Assembly (NCBI RefSeq): GCF_024622195.1
Contig: NZ_JANKBI010000009.1
Coordinates: forward strand, 130,371 to 194,370
Reading direction: 5' to 3'
Source: Murimonas intestini
GTDB lineage: Bacteria > Bacillota > Clostridia > Lachnospirales > Lachnospiraceae
DNA length: 64,000 nt
A program made the position numbers and the translations under genes. This document shows, piece by piece, positions 1 through 7,476 of this stretch (the stretch's first letter is position 1; each line of letters begins with the position of its first letter). The notes under the pieces are model-generated. The model was not told the origin of the DNA. It worked only from the letters and a program-made list of their open reading frames with translations, and did no database searches.

Positions 1-353
1 ATATCTCCATAATAGCTTAATTTTCTCTTTACATGTTCCAGGTCAGCCTGAAGCTGTACGATCTGTTTTTCCACCTGCTCCTTCTGCCCTGACAGAAGAG
101 ACAGGATATCATCTATATGATCTTCTTCATTCTCTTCATAAGCAAAGAATGCCTGGAGCTTGGGGATAGACATACCGGTCCCCTTGAAGCAGCAGATACT
201 CCTGAGACGGTTAATGTGCGCTTCTGTATAGATGCGCTGCCCGGTATCTGACCTCCCGATATTTGTCAGTATGCCCATCTCCTCATAATACCGGAGAGTA
301 GAAGCCGGAAGATTAAATAATTGTGATACTTCCCTGATCGTATATGTTTTCAT
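1..353 (-). CDS. MerR-family transcriptional regulator (3' end outside window)
   Basis: The reading frame starts at 353 and runs off the left edge, giving about 117 residues. The N-terminus (MKTYTIREVSQLFNLPASTL) is a typical MerR winged helix-turn-helix, followed by RYYEEMGIL and a long dimerisation coiled coil rich in Glu, Gln and Lys. The effector-binding end is not visible, so the signal is unknown. It faces the aldo/keto reductase at 697, and a perfect palindrome inside a 19-bp-spaced promoter lies between them. That is the usual layout of a MerR activator controlling a divergent stress enzyme. Confidence 0.9.
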   Translation of the reverse strand, partial: MKTYTIREVSQLFNLPASTLRYYEEMGILTNIGRSDTGQRIYTEAHINRLRSICCFKGTGMSIPKLQAFFAYEENEEDHIDDILSLLSGQKEQVEKQIVQLQADLEHVKRKLSYYGD

Positions 354-391
354 ACCATCCTCCATACTTATCTGAATTGTAAAATTCCCGG

Positions 392-422
392 TTGACTTCA
401 AGTATACTTGAAGTGTTAGTAT
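392..422 (+). promoter_or_regulatory. MerR-type operator/promoter for the aldo/keto reductase
   Basis: The -35 TTGACT (392-397) and -10 TAGTAT (417-422) are 19 bp apart, the overlong spacer typical of promoters that MerR proteins twist into an active shape. A perfect 20-bp palindrome, ACTTCAAGTATACTTGAAGT (395-414), fills the spacer. It points towards the reductase and lies about 40 bp from the MerR start, so the MerR protein is the likely regulator. Confidence 0.75.
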
Positions 423-465
423 ATGTAAATACAGGAGCTGAAAACTAAACATATATTGCAGCATG

Positions 466-641
466 GGGGGTAGTGTTCACACGTCACCATCCCGCGAGGT
501 GTTTTCGTGCATATTTGCACGAAAATCCCGAGGGTTGCAGCGCGAAACGGCGGTTTTTGCCGTTTCTGTGCATCGCGGAGCGTGTTACTGGTCACGGAGT
601 GAACAGTAACGCAGGGGGTACTGTTCACATGCCACTATCCC
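466..641. repeat. Composite intergenic repeat element with hairpins and short direct repeats
   Basis: Two 28-bp direct repeats (466-493 and 614-641, 24 of 28 identical) bracket three inverted repeats: arms TTTTCGTGCA/TGCACGAAAA (502-525), AAACGGC/GCCGTTT (545-565), and the palindrome GTTACTGGTCAC/GTGAACAGTAAC (584-610). The palindrome recurs elsewhere in the window. The element lies in the 270-base leader between the MerR-type promoter and the reductase. It has no open frame and looks like a small non-autonomous repeat, MITE-like or REP-like. Confidence 0.65.
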
Positions 642-696
642 AAGACAGCCGGACTGCTGCAGTATATGCCATGACAGAGAGAAGGAGAATATTTAC

Positions 697-1692
697 ATGT
701 ACAAAGCAAGTGATACAAGATACAATGAGACAGCTTATAACCGCTGTGGCTGCAGCGGCCTGAAGCTGCCAGTGGTATCCCTGGGATTATGGCATAATTT
801 TGGTGATACGGCAGCTTTCAGTAATATGAAAGCGCTGTGCTTTACAGCCTTTGACAATGGCATCACTCATTTCGACCTGGCAAATAACTATGGACCGGAA
901 CCCGGCAGCGCCGAGAGAAATTTTGGAAGAATCTTAAAAGAAGACTTGGCCGGATACAGGGACGAGATGATAATCAGCACAAAGGCAGGCTATACCATGT
1001 GGCCCGGCCCATACGGAGACTGGGGCAGCAGGAAATATCTTCTTGCCAGCCTGGACCAGAGCCTGCAGAGGATGGGTTTGGAGTATGTAGATATCTTCTA
1101 TCATCACAGGATGGACCCTGAAACTCCTCTTGAGGAAACCATGGATGCACTGGACCAGGCAGTCAGAAGCGGAAAGGCTCTCTATGCCGGCCTCTCCAAC
1201 TATGACGGGCCAACCATGGTAAAAGCGGGCAAAATCCTTAAAGAAATGGGCTGCCCGTTCATCATTAATCAGAATTCCTACAATATCTTTAACCGTACCA
1301 TTGAAAACAATGGTTTGAAGGCTGCTGCCGTGGAGCAGAAAAAAGGAATCATCTCTTTCTCACCCCTGGCCCAGGGAATGCTGACTGACAGGTATTTAAA
1401 GGGGATCCCATCTGACAGCCGCATAGCTACAGATGGACGTTTTCTGCATAAAGACCAGCTCACCCAGGAACGCCTGGACTGTATCCGTCAGCTGGATTCC
1501 ATAGCCAGATCAAGAGGAGAGTCTCTCGCACAGATGGCCCTCGGATGGGTGCTCAGAGACGGCGCCGTCACAAGCGTCCTCATAGGAGCCTCAAAGCCTG
1601 AGCAGATCCTTGATAATCTGAAGGTTATAAAACACTCTCCCTTTACTGCTGAAGAACTCAGGAAAATAGATTCCCTTACAGCCGAAAAATAA
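697..1692 (+). CDS. Aldo/keto reductase, YghZ/L-glyceraldehyde-3-phosphate reductase type
   Basis: This 331-residue protein has the full length of the aldo/keto reductase family, (beta/alpha)8 barrels that reduce aldehydes with NADPH. The catalytic tetrad reads as D60, Y65 (in NNYGPEPGS), K96 (STKAG) and H136 or H137 (FYHHR). The stretch WPGPYGDWGSRKYLL and the ending SVLIGASKPEQILDNL match the YghZ/Kv-beta-like group, whose members reduce L-glyceraldehyde 3-phosphate or methylglyoxal. The start follows a GGAGAA site. Control by the divergent MerR regulator suggests a role in reactive aldehyde stress. Substrate is inferred from the family only. Confidence 0.9.
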   Translation: MYKASDTRYNETAYNRCGCSGLKLPVVSLGLWHNFGDTAAFSNMKALCFTAFDNGITHFDLANNYGPEPGSAERNFGRILKEDLAGYRDEMIISTKAGYTMWPGPYGDWGSRKYLLASLDQSLQRMGLEYVDIFYHHRMDPETPLEETMDALDQAVRSGKALYAGLSNYDGPTMVKAGKILKEMGCPFIINQNSYNIFNRTIENNGLKAAAVEQKKGIISFSPLAQGMLTDRYLKGIPSDSRIATDGRFLHKDQLTQERLDCIRQLDSIARSRGESLAQMALGWVLRDGAVTSVLIGASKPEQILDNLKVIKHSPFTAEELRKIDSLTAEK

Positions 1693-1709
1693 TTGTAACT
1701 ATTTTGCAG

Positions 1710-1736
1710 GTAACTGTGAAGGTACTGAACCGTTAT
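1710..1736. repeat. Small dispersed inverted repeat, GTAACTGT-type copy
   Basis: It contains GTAACTGTGAAGGTACTGAA followed by an imperfect copy of the closing arm. Nearly the same sequence occurs at 39228-39254, where the arms GTAACTGT/ACAGTTAC are perfect. It lies just downstream of the aldo/keto reductase. Confidence 0.5.
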
Positions 1737-1787
1737 AAATAATTTTTAACAAGTAACCGCCCTACGTTTCTGTGCACCGCGAAGCGT

Positions 1788-1814
1788 GTTACTGGTCACA
1801 GAGTGAGCAGTAAC
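1788..1814. repeat. Dispersed palindrome, GTTACTG..CAGTAAC family
   Basis: This is a 12-bp-arm palindrome around a 3-base centre. It is preceded by TTTCTGTGCACCGCGAAGCG, which matches the bases before the copy at 584-610. A G+C-rich hairpin (1817-1834, arms GCCCCGC/GCGGGGC) follows at once, but it has no T-run, so it is not a clear terminator. Confidence 0.6.
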
Positions 1815-1853
1815 GCGCCCCGCTCATGCGGGGCAAATTAAATAAAAATATAG

Positions 1854-1882
1854 TTGAAAAACTTAGTAAGATAAGATATAAT
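1854..1882 (+). promoter_or_regulatory. Sigma-A-type promoter of tRNA-Ala
   Basis: TTGAAA (1854-1859) and TATAAT (1877-1882) are separated by 17 bp, 15 bases before the tRNA. Confidence 0.75.
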
Positions 1883-1897
1883 AAAAACATATTTTCC

Positions 1898-1970
<73 letters not shown>

Positions 1971-1975
1971 TTATA

Positions 1976-2012
1976 GGATTTCCCTTGTAATAAGGGGAAT
2001 CCTTTTATTTTA
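1976..2012 (+). terminator. Rho-independent terminator after tRNA-Ala
   Basis: The hairpin GGATTTCCC..GGGGAATCC is followed by TTTTATTTT. Confidence 0.85.
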
Positions 2013-2174
2013 CAGCCATCTTTAAATGATATTAATTTTCTAAGAAACCCGAAATTTTTTTTACTACTATATATGATTATGTAGTATATTTTGGGCCAAA
2101 TCTGAGGATCGGAAAGATGATGAATCAATAGGCAAATTGCCTTTGATTATAAACAAATGAGGGAGGAAATAGTT

Positions 2175-2648
2175 ATGGCAATGATAACATGTAAAGAATG
2201 TGGAAAAGAGTTTTCAGACAAAGCTGACAAATGTCCAAACTGCGCAGCGCCTATAGAGTATTCGCGGGAATTTGGTGTTCCTTATGAGGCTCCGCCGTCT
2301 TTGATTAAAAAGAAACTAAGTATATGTTTACTGATTTCTTTGATTGTGGGTGTACTTTACCTGATATATAGCGTGTTCTATTGGTCGGGAGCTGCCAGTT
2401 CAGGATCTGACGCTTATGAACAGATCGGCGCAGGTATTGCAACTGCACTTGTCATGCCACACCTTATCGCCACATTTATAGCTGCCATATTCAATGCTTT
2501 AGGACTGATTATGAAGAAAAGGGGCTTTGCCTTGGCAGGAGCAATCCTATATTCTGTAGCGATGGTATTATTTCCAATGTATTTCATGTTTGTAATCATT
2601 GAAGTAATCCTGTCATTTATTGGATACGCCAGAACCCCTAAATATTAA
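2175..2648 (+). CDS. Zinc-ribbon membrane protein of unknown function
   Basis: The start is ATG 2175, 8 bases after GGAGG; an upstream in-frame ATG at 2157 lies before that site and is rejected. Of 157 residues, the first 25 form a zinc ribbon with two CxxC pairs (CKECG and CPNCA). Three or four hydrophobic stretches then fill the rest (around 50-75, 88-120 and 123-150). The ribbon is therefore probably cytoplasmic and tethered to the membrane. Such zinc-ribbon membrane proteins are common in Lachnospiraceae and mostly uncharacterised. No partner gene is adjacent; a type I toxin locus follows. Confidence 0.75.
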   Translation: MAMITCKECGKEFSDKADKCPNCAAPIEYSREFGVPYEAPPSLIKKKLSICLLISLIVGVLYLIYSVFYWSGAASSGSDAYEQIGAGIATALVMPHLIATFIAAIFNALGLIMKKRGFALAGAILYSVAMVLFPMYFMFVIIEVILSFIGYARTPKY

Positions 2649-2766
2649 TTTGTAAATAAAAGAACCTGCCCCGCCCCAGGGGCAGACAATAATATACTTA
2701 CCCGGGCAGCCGAACAGGCGGCAGCTCTCTATCCGTTCCGAGTCTTGCGGAAGGAGGAGATGCCTT

Positions 2767-2850
2767 ATGAGTACATATGAGGAATTTATGATTATACTGA
2801 CCGTTGGTCTTTTAATCACAGCAATTCTGAATTTAAAAAATAAGAAATAG
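2767..2850 (+). CDS. Holin-like toxin peptide of a type I toxin-antitoxin locus (27 aa)
   Basis: The short frame encodes MSTYEEFMIILTVGLLITAI followed by LNLKNKK: a polar start, one membrane helix and a basic tail. That is the pattern of the putative holin-like toxin (TxpA/Hol_Tox) family. AGGAGG lies 9 bases before the ATG. A strong antisense promoter and a shared terminator overlap its 3' end, as in txpA/ratA-type loci. A second member lies at 10296-10391. When not repressed, such peptides insert into and depolarise the membrane. A possible promoter, TTGGAT/TATTAA, is at 2620-2648. Confidence 0.75.
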   Translation: MSTYEEFMIILTVGLLITAILNLKNKK

Positions 2851-2948
2851 CCGTCCTGCTCTCGTCAAAGTTTAGGAACGGCTATTTCTTTTAGCTAACT
2901 AACCTCGCCGGGATGGGTAGTGTGCACCTACCTGTCGGCTGTCTTGTT
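2835..2948 (-). ncRNA. Antisense RNA antitoxin (RatA-like)
   Basis: The RNA would start about 7 bases below the promoter at 2955-2982 and end at the bidirectional hairpin. This gives about 110 nt that overlap the 3' end and stop codon of the toxin frame. The arrangement matches the convergent antitoxin RNAs of txpA-type loci. Exact ends are inferred. Confidence 0.55.
2842..2892. terminator. Bidirectional terminator shared by toxin mRNA and antisense RNA
   Basis: Long arms AAGAAATAGCCGTCCT (2842-2857) and AGGAACGGCTATTTCTT (2874-2890) are followed by TTTT on the plus strand and by TTATTTTTT on the minus strand. Both transcripts could stop here. Confidence 0.7.
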
Positions 2949-2954
2949 AAATAT

Positions 2955-2982
2955 ATTATAGCAAAATATACATAAATGTCAA
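2955..2982 (-). promoter_or_regulatory. Strong promoter of the antisense RNA
   Basis: On the minus strand TTGACA (2977-2982) and TATAAT (2955-2960) are 16 bp apart, with the extended -10 TGCTATAAT. The antitoxin promoter at 10176-10203 has the same extended -10. Confidence 0.75.
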
Positions 2983-2989
2983 CACTGTA

Positions 2990-3121
2990 ATGGCTACGCT
3001 TACCCAGTCTACTGTTCAGGCATGGATTAATGATATCTCAAAAAAACGAGTCCAAAGACATATTCCAGCAATCGAACCAGCGAACTTCCCGCCTTTGTCG
3101 TCAGTCGGCTCCAGGATATAA
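2990..3121 (+). pseudogene. Possible tyrosine integrase remnant
   Basis: A 43-codon frame contains TQSTVQAWINDISKKRV. This resembles the N-terminal SAM-like DNA-binding part of phage and conjugative-element tyrosine recombinases (pattern STVQAWINDLS). No catalytic domain follows, and there is no ribosome binding site. It sits beside a holin-like toxin, a common passenger of such elements, so I read it as a decayed scrap of one. The bases from 3122 to 3225 show nothing else recognisable. Confidence 0.35.
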
Positions 3122-3225
3122 AGGGAAATTTGGTTAAGCTTAATCATGATATGGTGCCCCATCGGTTTAATAATACGGTAAATACAAGGGTTTTTAATGG
3201 TTTACTTTTCTTTTACGTGGGTGAA

Positions 3226-5763
3226 CTATACTGTATTTTTCTTACGTTTTAACTTCTTTGCCAGTTTTACCAGATCATACCACAGCACAGAACCAGCTCC
3301 CAGCCCAAGAGCGGCTAACAGGAAGGGAACAGGCAGCGCAGCCAGTTTTAACACTCCTGATACTGGTGTATACAAGATAAGATACAGCAATGCCAGCGTT
3401 CCCAGGTTCACTGCCCACATCACACGGTCTTTCATTAATTTTTGCGCTGACTGAAAAGCAAACTCATGATCGGAGCTGTTGACCTGCACAAGAAACAAGT
3501 TTGCCAGCATAATGACAGCGAGTCCGATGGAGCGCGCTGTGGGCGCATTGTCTGCATTGCCTGCCAGCACTGTAAAATACGCTCCGAAAGAAGCAGCAAA
3601 CACAGTAAGTCCCTGCAAGACACTTTTCCCCAAAAGGCCGGCTGTCAGCAGCTTTTCATCCGCATTGCGGGGACGGCGCTCCATAATATCATTCTCAGCC
3701 GGCTGCCGCTCCAGAACAATAGAACAGGTAGGATCAATGAGGACCTCCAGGAGCACCACATGGAGCGGCAGGAGCAGCAGAGCTGCGGGAGAGATACCCA
3801 GGAAGGGAGCCAGCAGGGATGCAAACGCTATGGGAATATGGATCGTAAAGACATACCCTACAGCTTTGCGTATATTATCATAAATGCGCCGTCCATCTTT
3901 AACAGTCTCCACTATGGTAGTGAAATTATCATCCATCAAAATCAGGTCGGCGGCTTCGCGGGAAACCTCGCTCCCCCGCTTGCCCATGGCAATTCCGATA
4001 TCGGCATATTTTAGAGCCGGAGCATCATTTACCCCGTCACCTGTCATGGCCACAACTTCCCCGTTCATTTGGAAAGCCTTCACAATCCGCATTTTATGTT
4101 CCGGTATCACGCGGGAGAAAATGGAAACTTTCCTGACCGCCTCCCGCAGTTCTTCATCACTCATATCATTCAGCATATCACCTGTGATGATTTCATCACT
4201 GTGGGACAGGCCAACCTTTTTTGCTACCGCAGATGCGGTGATCCCATTGTCTCCTGTTATCATGACTACACGGATTCCCGCCCGGCTGCAGACCGCAATA
4301 TCTTCTTTCACACCCTCCCTCGGCGGATCGGCAAGACCCACAAGCCCCAGCAGGGTCAGACGGCATTCTGTAAGAGATGCCGGAATGTCTCCCTCACTTG
4401 CAGGCCTGGCTGCTGCAATGGCGATCACCCTCAGCCCCTGAGCTGAAAGCTCCAGGTTTTTGCGTTCCGCCTCTGTGCGCTGCTCTTCTGTCATACCGCA
4501 GACCGTAAATATGCGTTCAGGACTGCCTTTGGCAGCAATCAGGATCTCATCATCATGTCTCCACACATGACCCATCATTTTTAGTTCGTTGGTAAATGCA
4601 TACTCTGTCAGAAATCCACTTTCTTCAAAGAGATGCCCCCTGGTGATGCCATGGGCTTCACAGCAGGAAAGCATGGCTTTTTCCATGGGATCATATGTAT
4701 CTGTCTCACAGCCAAGTCCCATCGTTTCTATCATTGACAGCTCATCACCGCTGGCTATCCACAACTCCTGCACGGACATCTGGTTCATGGTGATAGTTCC
4801 TGTTTTATCCACGCAAAGCACGCTGACAGCGCCAAGAGTCTCCACACTTGGAAGTTTACGAACTAATGAATGTTTTTTTGCCAGACGCCATGCTCCCATG
4901 GAAAGGAATACCGTGAGGATGACAGGAAATTCCTCCGGTATCATGGCCATAGCCAGTGTTACGCCGGACAGGATGCTTTCAATCAACCGCTCCCGAAGGC
5001 TGTGATCCGGTATATTCAGCCATGTAAAAATCCCTACCAGAATAAACAGCACACCTGCAATAACAGCACATGTCTTTACAAGTTTCCCTGTCTGCTTTTG
5101 GAGCGGCGTATCCTCCGCAGGTGCGGCAGCCACGTTTTTACCTATCTTGCCGTATTCTGTATTCTGGCCGGTTTTCTCTACCCGTACAACGCCAGTGCCC
5201 TGGATTACCAGCGTACCTGCATAACAATAGTCCCTGCGCCAGTAGTCACCCTCAGGTTCTGCCTTCTCTGCCGTCACCTTCCAGACACCGTCTGCCTCCC
5301 CGGTAAGAGAAGATTCATCCACACATAAATCAGCACACCTGACCACAGCACCGTCAGCGGGAATCTTCACGCCTTCGCAGATCATCATCAGATCCCCCGG
5401 AACAAGATCAGCGCTGGCAATAACTTGTTCTGTTCCATCCCGGATAACAGTAATGTGAGGCGCTGACAGGTCTTTTAAGGCACTCAGCGTTTTGTCAGTT
5501 TTCCATTCCTGGATCACATCAATGCTGATGATCCCCACCACGAACACCAGCATGATGATTCCGTCTCGGGGTTCACCCAGCACAAAGTAGATAGCCGCAG
5601 CTACCAAAAGCAGCAGAAACATAGGTTCACAAATAATGTGAACTGTCTTTTTCAGAAAACCCTCTTTCTTTTCCTGCGTCAGGACATTTTTGCCATATTG
5701 TTCCTGAAGTCTGACGGCTTCATCGGCGGTCAGTCCCGCCATACTCCCAGTTTCGTTTGTCAT
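3226..5763 (-). CDS. Cation-translocating P-type ATPase under a NiCo riboswitch
   Basis: ATG 5763 is chosen because a GGAGG site lies 8 bases upstream; the in-frame ATG at 5778 overlaps that site. The 845-residue protein has the P-type ATPase order: a membrane pair near residues 45-90, an actuator with LTGEAD, M4 with PEEFP, the phosphorylation loop DKTGTIT (Asp near 319), nucleotide-binding KGSPE, TGDN, TGDGVNDAP, and C-terminal helices. It resembles the SERCA/PMCA-like group, but M4 has PEEFP instead of PEGLP. Heavy-metal CPx motifs and N-terminal metal-binding domains are absent. The Ni/Co-sensing leader argues that the exported ion is Ni2+ or Co2+, rather than or as well as Ca2+. That is an inference. 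Confidence 0.9.
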   Translation of the reverse strand: MTNETGSMAGLTADEAVRLQEQYGKNVLTQEKKEGFLKKTVHIICEPMFLLLLVAAAIYFVLGEPRDGIIMLVFVVGIISIDVIQEWKTDKTLSALKDLSAPHITVIRDGTEQVIASADLVPGDLMMICEGVKIPADGAVVRCADLCVDESSLTGEADGVWKVTAEKAEPEGDYWRRDYCYAGTLVIQGTGVVRVEKTGQNTEYGKIGKNVAAAPAEDTPLQKQTGKLVKTCAVIAGVLFILVGIFTWLNIPDHSLRERLIESILSGVTLAMAMIPEEFPVILTVFLSMGAWRLAKKHSLVRKLPSVETLGAVSVLCVDKTGTITMNQMSVQELWIASGDELSMIETMGLGCETDTYDPMEKAMLSCCEAHGITRGHLFEESGFLTEYAFTNELKMMGHVWRHDDEILIAAKGSPERIFTVCGMTEEQRTEAERKNLELSAQGLRVIAIAAARPASEGDIPASLTECRLTLLGLVGLADPPREGVKEDIAVCSRAGIRVVMITGDNGITASAVAKKVGLSHSDEIITGDMLNDMSDEELREAVRKVSIFSRVIPEHKMRIVKAFQMNGEVVAMTGDGVNDAPALKYADIGIAMGKRGSEVSREAADLILMDDNFTTIVETVKDGRRIYDNIRKAVGYVFTIHIPIAFASLLAPFLGISPAALLLLPLHVVLLEVLIDPTCSIVLERQPAENDIMERRPRNADEKLLTAGLLGKSVLQGLTVFAASFGAYFTVLAGNADNAPTARSIGLAVIMLANLFLVQVNSSDHEFAFQSAQKLMKDRVMWAVNLGTLALLYLILYTPVSGVLKLAALPVPFLLAALGLGAGSVLWYDLVKLAKKLKRKKNTV

Positions 5764-5872
5764 AAAAGAATCCTCCATTTCGTCATTTGACTTGTTAGAT
5801 TTCTCTTATGGCACTCCATTCTCAAGAGCCAGTTGTTCAATTTAGGGTATAAAAATACACACCTGCAGAACA

Positions 5873-5964
5873 ACCACTGTCCCACAGATGTGTCTATCGT
5901 CCATCTGCTGCCGCCATCTGGCGGCCCGGCCCCACGCCCTCCCGGGCATCGCCTGCTCAGTTTG
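5873..5964 (-). promoter_or_regulatory. NiCo (czcD) riboswitch aptamer
   Basis: Read on the minus strand, the leader contains ACTGAGCAGGCGATG, a P2 hairpin (CCC..GGG), GGGGCCGGGC, a GCCGCC/GGCGGC hairpin, CAGCAGATG, CATCTGTGGGACAGT, and closing pairing ACTG/CAGT. These are in the order of the Ni2+/Co2+-sensing NiCo family, including the conserved AGCAGGCRATG, GCCGGGC and TGTGGGACAG segments. Downstream, GTTGTTC..GAACAAC (about 5838-5874) could compete with P1 as part of the expression platform. The gene controlled is the P-type ATPase. Confidence 0.85.
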
Positions 5965-6020
5965 TACTGTTGATCGCACATTCCATAAGGAATGTAATGC
6001 AGTGCAAAGAGATTTATAGT

Positions 6021-6049
6021 AGTATATGAGATACCCCTGCTTTTGTCAA
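6021..6049 (-). promoter_or_regulatory. Promoter of the riboswitch-ATPase transcript
   Basis: On the minus strand TTGACA (6044-6049) and TATACT (6021-6026) are 17 bp apart. This leaves a leader of about 250 nt that includes the NiCo aptamer. Confidence 0.75.
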
Positions 6050-6072
6050 CTATATTTTTAATAAATTTAGCT

Positions 6073-7437
6073 TTAAAACAGATTATCCCTGGTTATATTA
6101 TGCAGCCACTTGTTGCTCTTATAGTGCTTCAGCACCCACGGCCATTTGACAAATTCATCCGTACACAGCAGGAAATATACCCACATGACCGGAAGCTTTA
6201 ACACAAAAGCTGCAAAGAATCCCAGCGGAACCGCATACAGCCACATGTCGATGGTATCGCAGATAAATCCAAAACGGCTGTCACCTCCCGATCTGAAAAC
6301 TCCTGCTATCAGCGTTGTATTCACTGCCGCCCCCATAACATAGTAAGTATTGATGAGAAGCATGTATTTCAGATAATGCATGGCCGTCTCGGAGAGTGAA
6401 GCATACCGCAGTACAAAAGGTGTTGCGCCCAGTATGATAAGCCCGCCTAATGCACCGCTGGCCACTGTCAGCTTCATAAGCTTTCTGGCATCATTTTTGG
6501 CATCCTCCAGACGGTTCTCACCAATCTCCCTGCCCAGCAGTATACCTCCGGCGCTGGCGATCCCAAAGCACAGGATCGTCCCAAAATTCCTTACCACTAT
6601 AACAAAAGAGTTAGCCGCCACCGCATCGCTGCCCATATGCCCGATGATCACGGAATACATGGAGAAAGCAACTCCCCACGCCACATCATTGCCAAGGGCA
6701 GGCAGGGACAGTTTCACAAAATCTGAGAAGAGCAGCTTGTTTTTTATAAACATATAAGAAAATTTCAATTTTATATCTCTGCTCAGAGCAGAGACTATAA
6801 AACAGGCAATCAGCTCAATCACCCGGGACGTGGAGGTAGCTACAGCGACACCTGTGACTCCAAGCTTTGGAGCGCCGAAAAGCCCGAAAATAAATACTGC
6901 ATTCAAAAAAATATTTAAGGTAAATGCAAGGGCATTCAGGGAAGTGCTTATTACCACCCTTCCAATACTGCGGAGAATAGCCAGATATATTTCTATGATC
7001 CCCCAGCACAGGTAGCTGACGCTCAGTATCCGAAGATAAGAAGATCCCAGCCTGATCAGTTCCGGGTCACTCGTAAACAGAGTCATCATCAGATCCGGTA
7101 TGGCAAGCGCTGCAAGGGCAAACGCAGAGGATATAGCAAGAGAAAACCGCAATGCGATGCCTTCCACAGCCTTTATGGCTTTCATATCACCCTTTCCGAA
7201 ATACTGTGCGCACAGCATAGTGGCTCCTGTCCCCAAGCCGTAGTACACCATAAAAAGGACGCTGGCATACTGGGATGCCAGAGATACAGCCGATATGGAA
7301 GACTGGCCCACATAATTGAGCATGACTACATCGGCGGAATTGACGGCGGCGCTCAGCAGGTTCTGGATTACAATTGGGATCACAAGCCTTCTTATCTGGC
7401 TGTAAAAGGTATCTTGTAAATTATTTCTCATTCGCAT
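6073..7437 (-). CDS. MATE-family multidrug efflux transporter
   Basis: This 454-residue, highly hydrophobic protein has the length and about 12 helices expected of MATE exporters, which use Na+ or H+ gradients to expel drugs or metabolites. The start RNNLQDTFYSQIRRLVIPIV, then LLSAAVNSADVVMLNYVGQ, and the repeated half with GLGTGATMLCAQYFG and GIASAGGILLGREIGE are typical of the family. It lies 39 bases downstream of a TipAS-type MerR regulator on the same strand and is probably co-transcribed with it, which points to inducible drug export. Substrate unknown. Confidence 0.9.
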   Translation of the reverse strand: MRMRNNLQDTFYSQIRRLVIPIVIQNLLSAAVNSADVVMLNYVGQSSISAVSLASQYASVLFMVYYGLGTGATMLCAQYFGKGDMKAIKAVEGIALRFSLAISSAFALAALAIPDLMMTLFTSDPELIRLGSSYLRILSVSYLCWGIIEIYLAILRSIGRVVISTSLNALAFTLNIFLNAVFIFGLFGAPKLGVTGVAVATSTSRVIELIACFIVSALSRDIKLKFSYMFIKNKLLFSDFVKLSLPALGNDVAWGVAFSMYSVIIGHMGSDAVAANSFVIVVRNFGTILCFGIASAGGILLGREIGENRLEDAKNDARKLMKLTVASGALGGLIILGATPFVLRYASLSETAMHYLKYMLLINTYYVMGAAVNTTLIAGVFRSGGDSRFGFICDTIDMWLYAVPLGFFAAFVLKLPVMWVYFLLCTDEFVKWPWVLKHYKSNKWLHNITRDNLF

Positions 7438-7476
7438 ATGGATTTCCCTTACTGTTTACGTTAAATTTTTTTAATC

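Noticed and set aside
3067..3095. A degenerate tRNA T-arm on the minus strand (GGTTCGATTGC)
   Set aside because: The arms GCTGG/GCTGG cannot pair and no other tRNA part is present.
3466..5328. Several plus-strand open frames of 130-185 codons
   Set aside because: They lie opposite the P-type ATPase, have no ribosome sites and show no recognisable domains, whereas the minus strand carries every ATPase motif.
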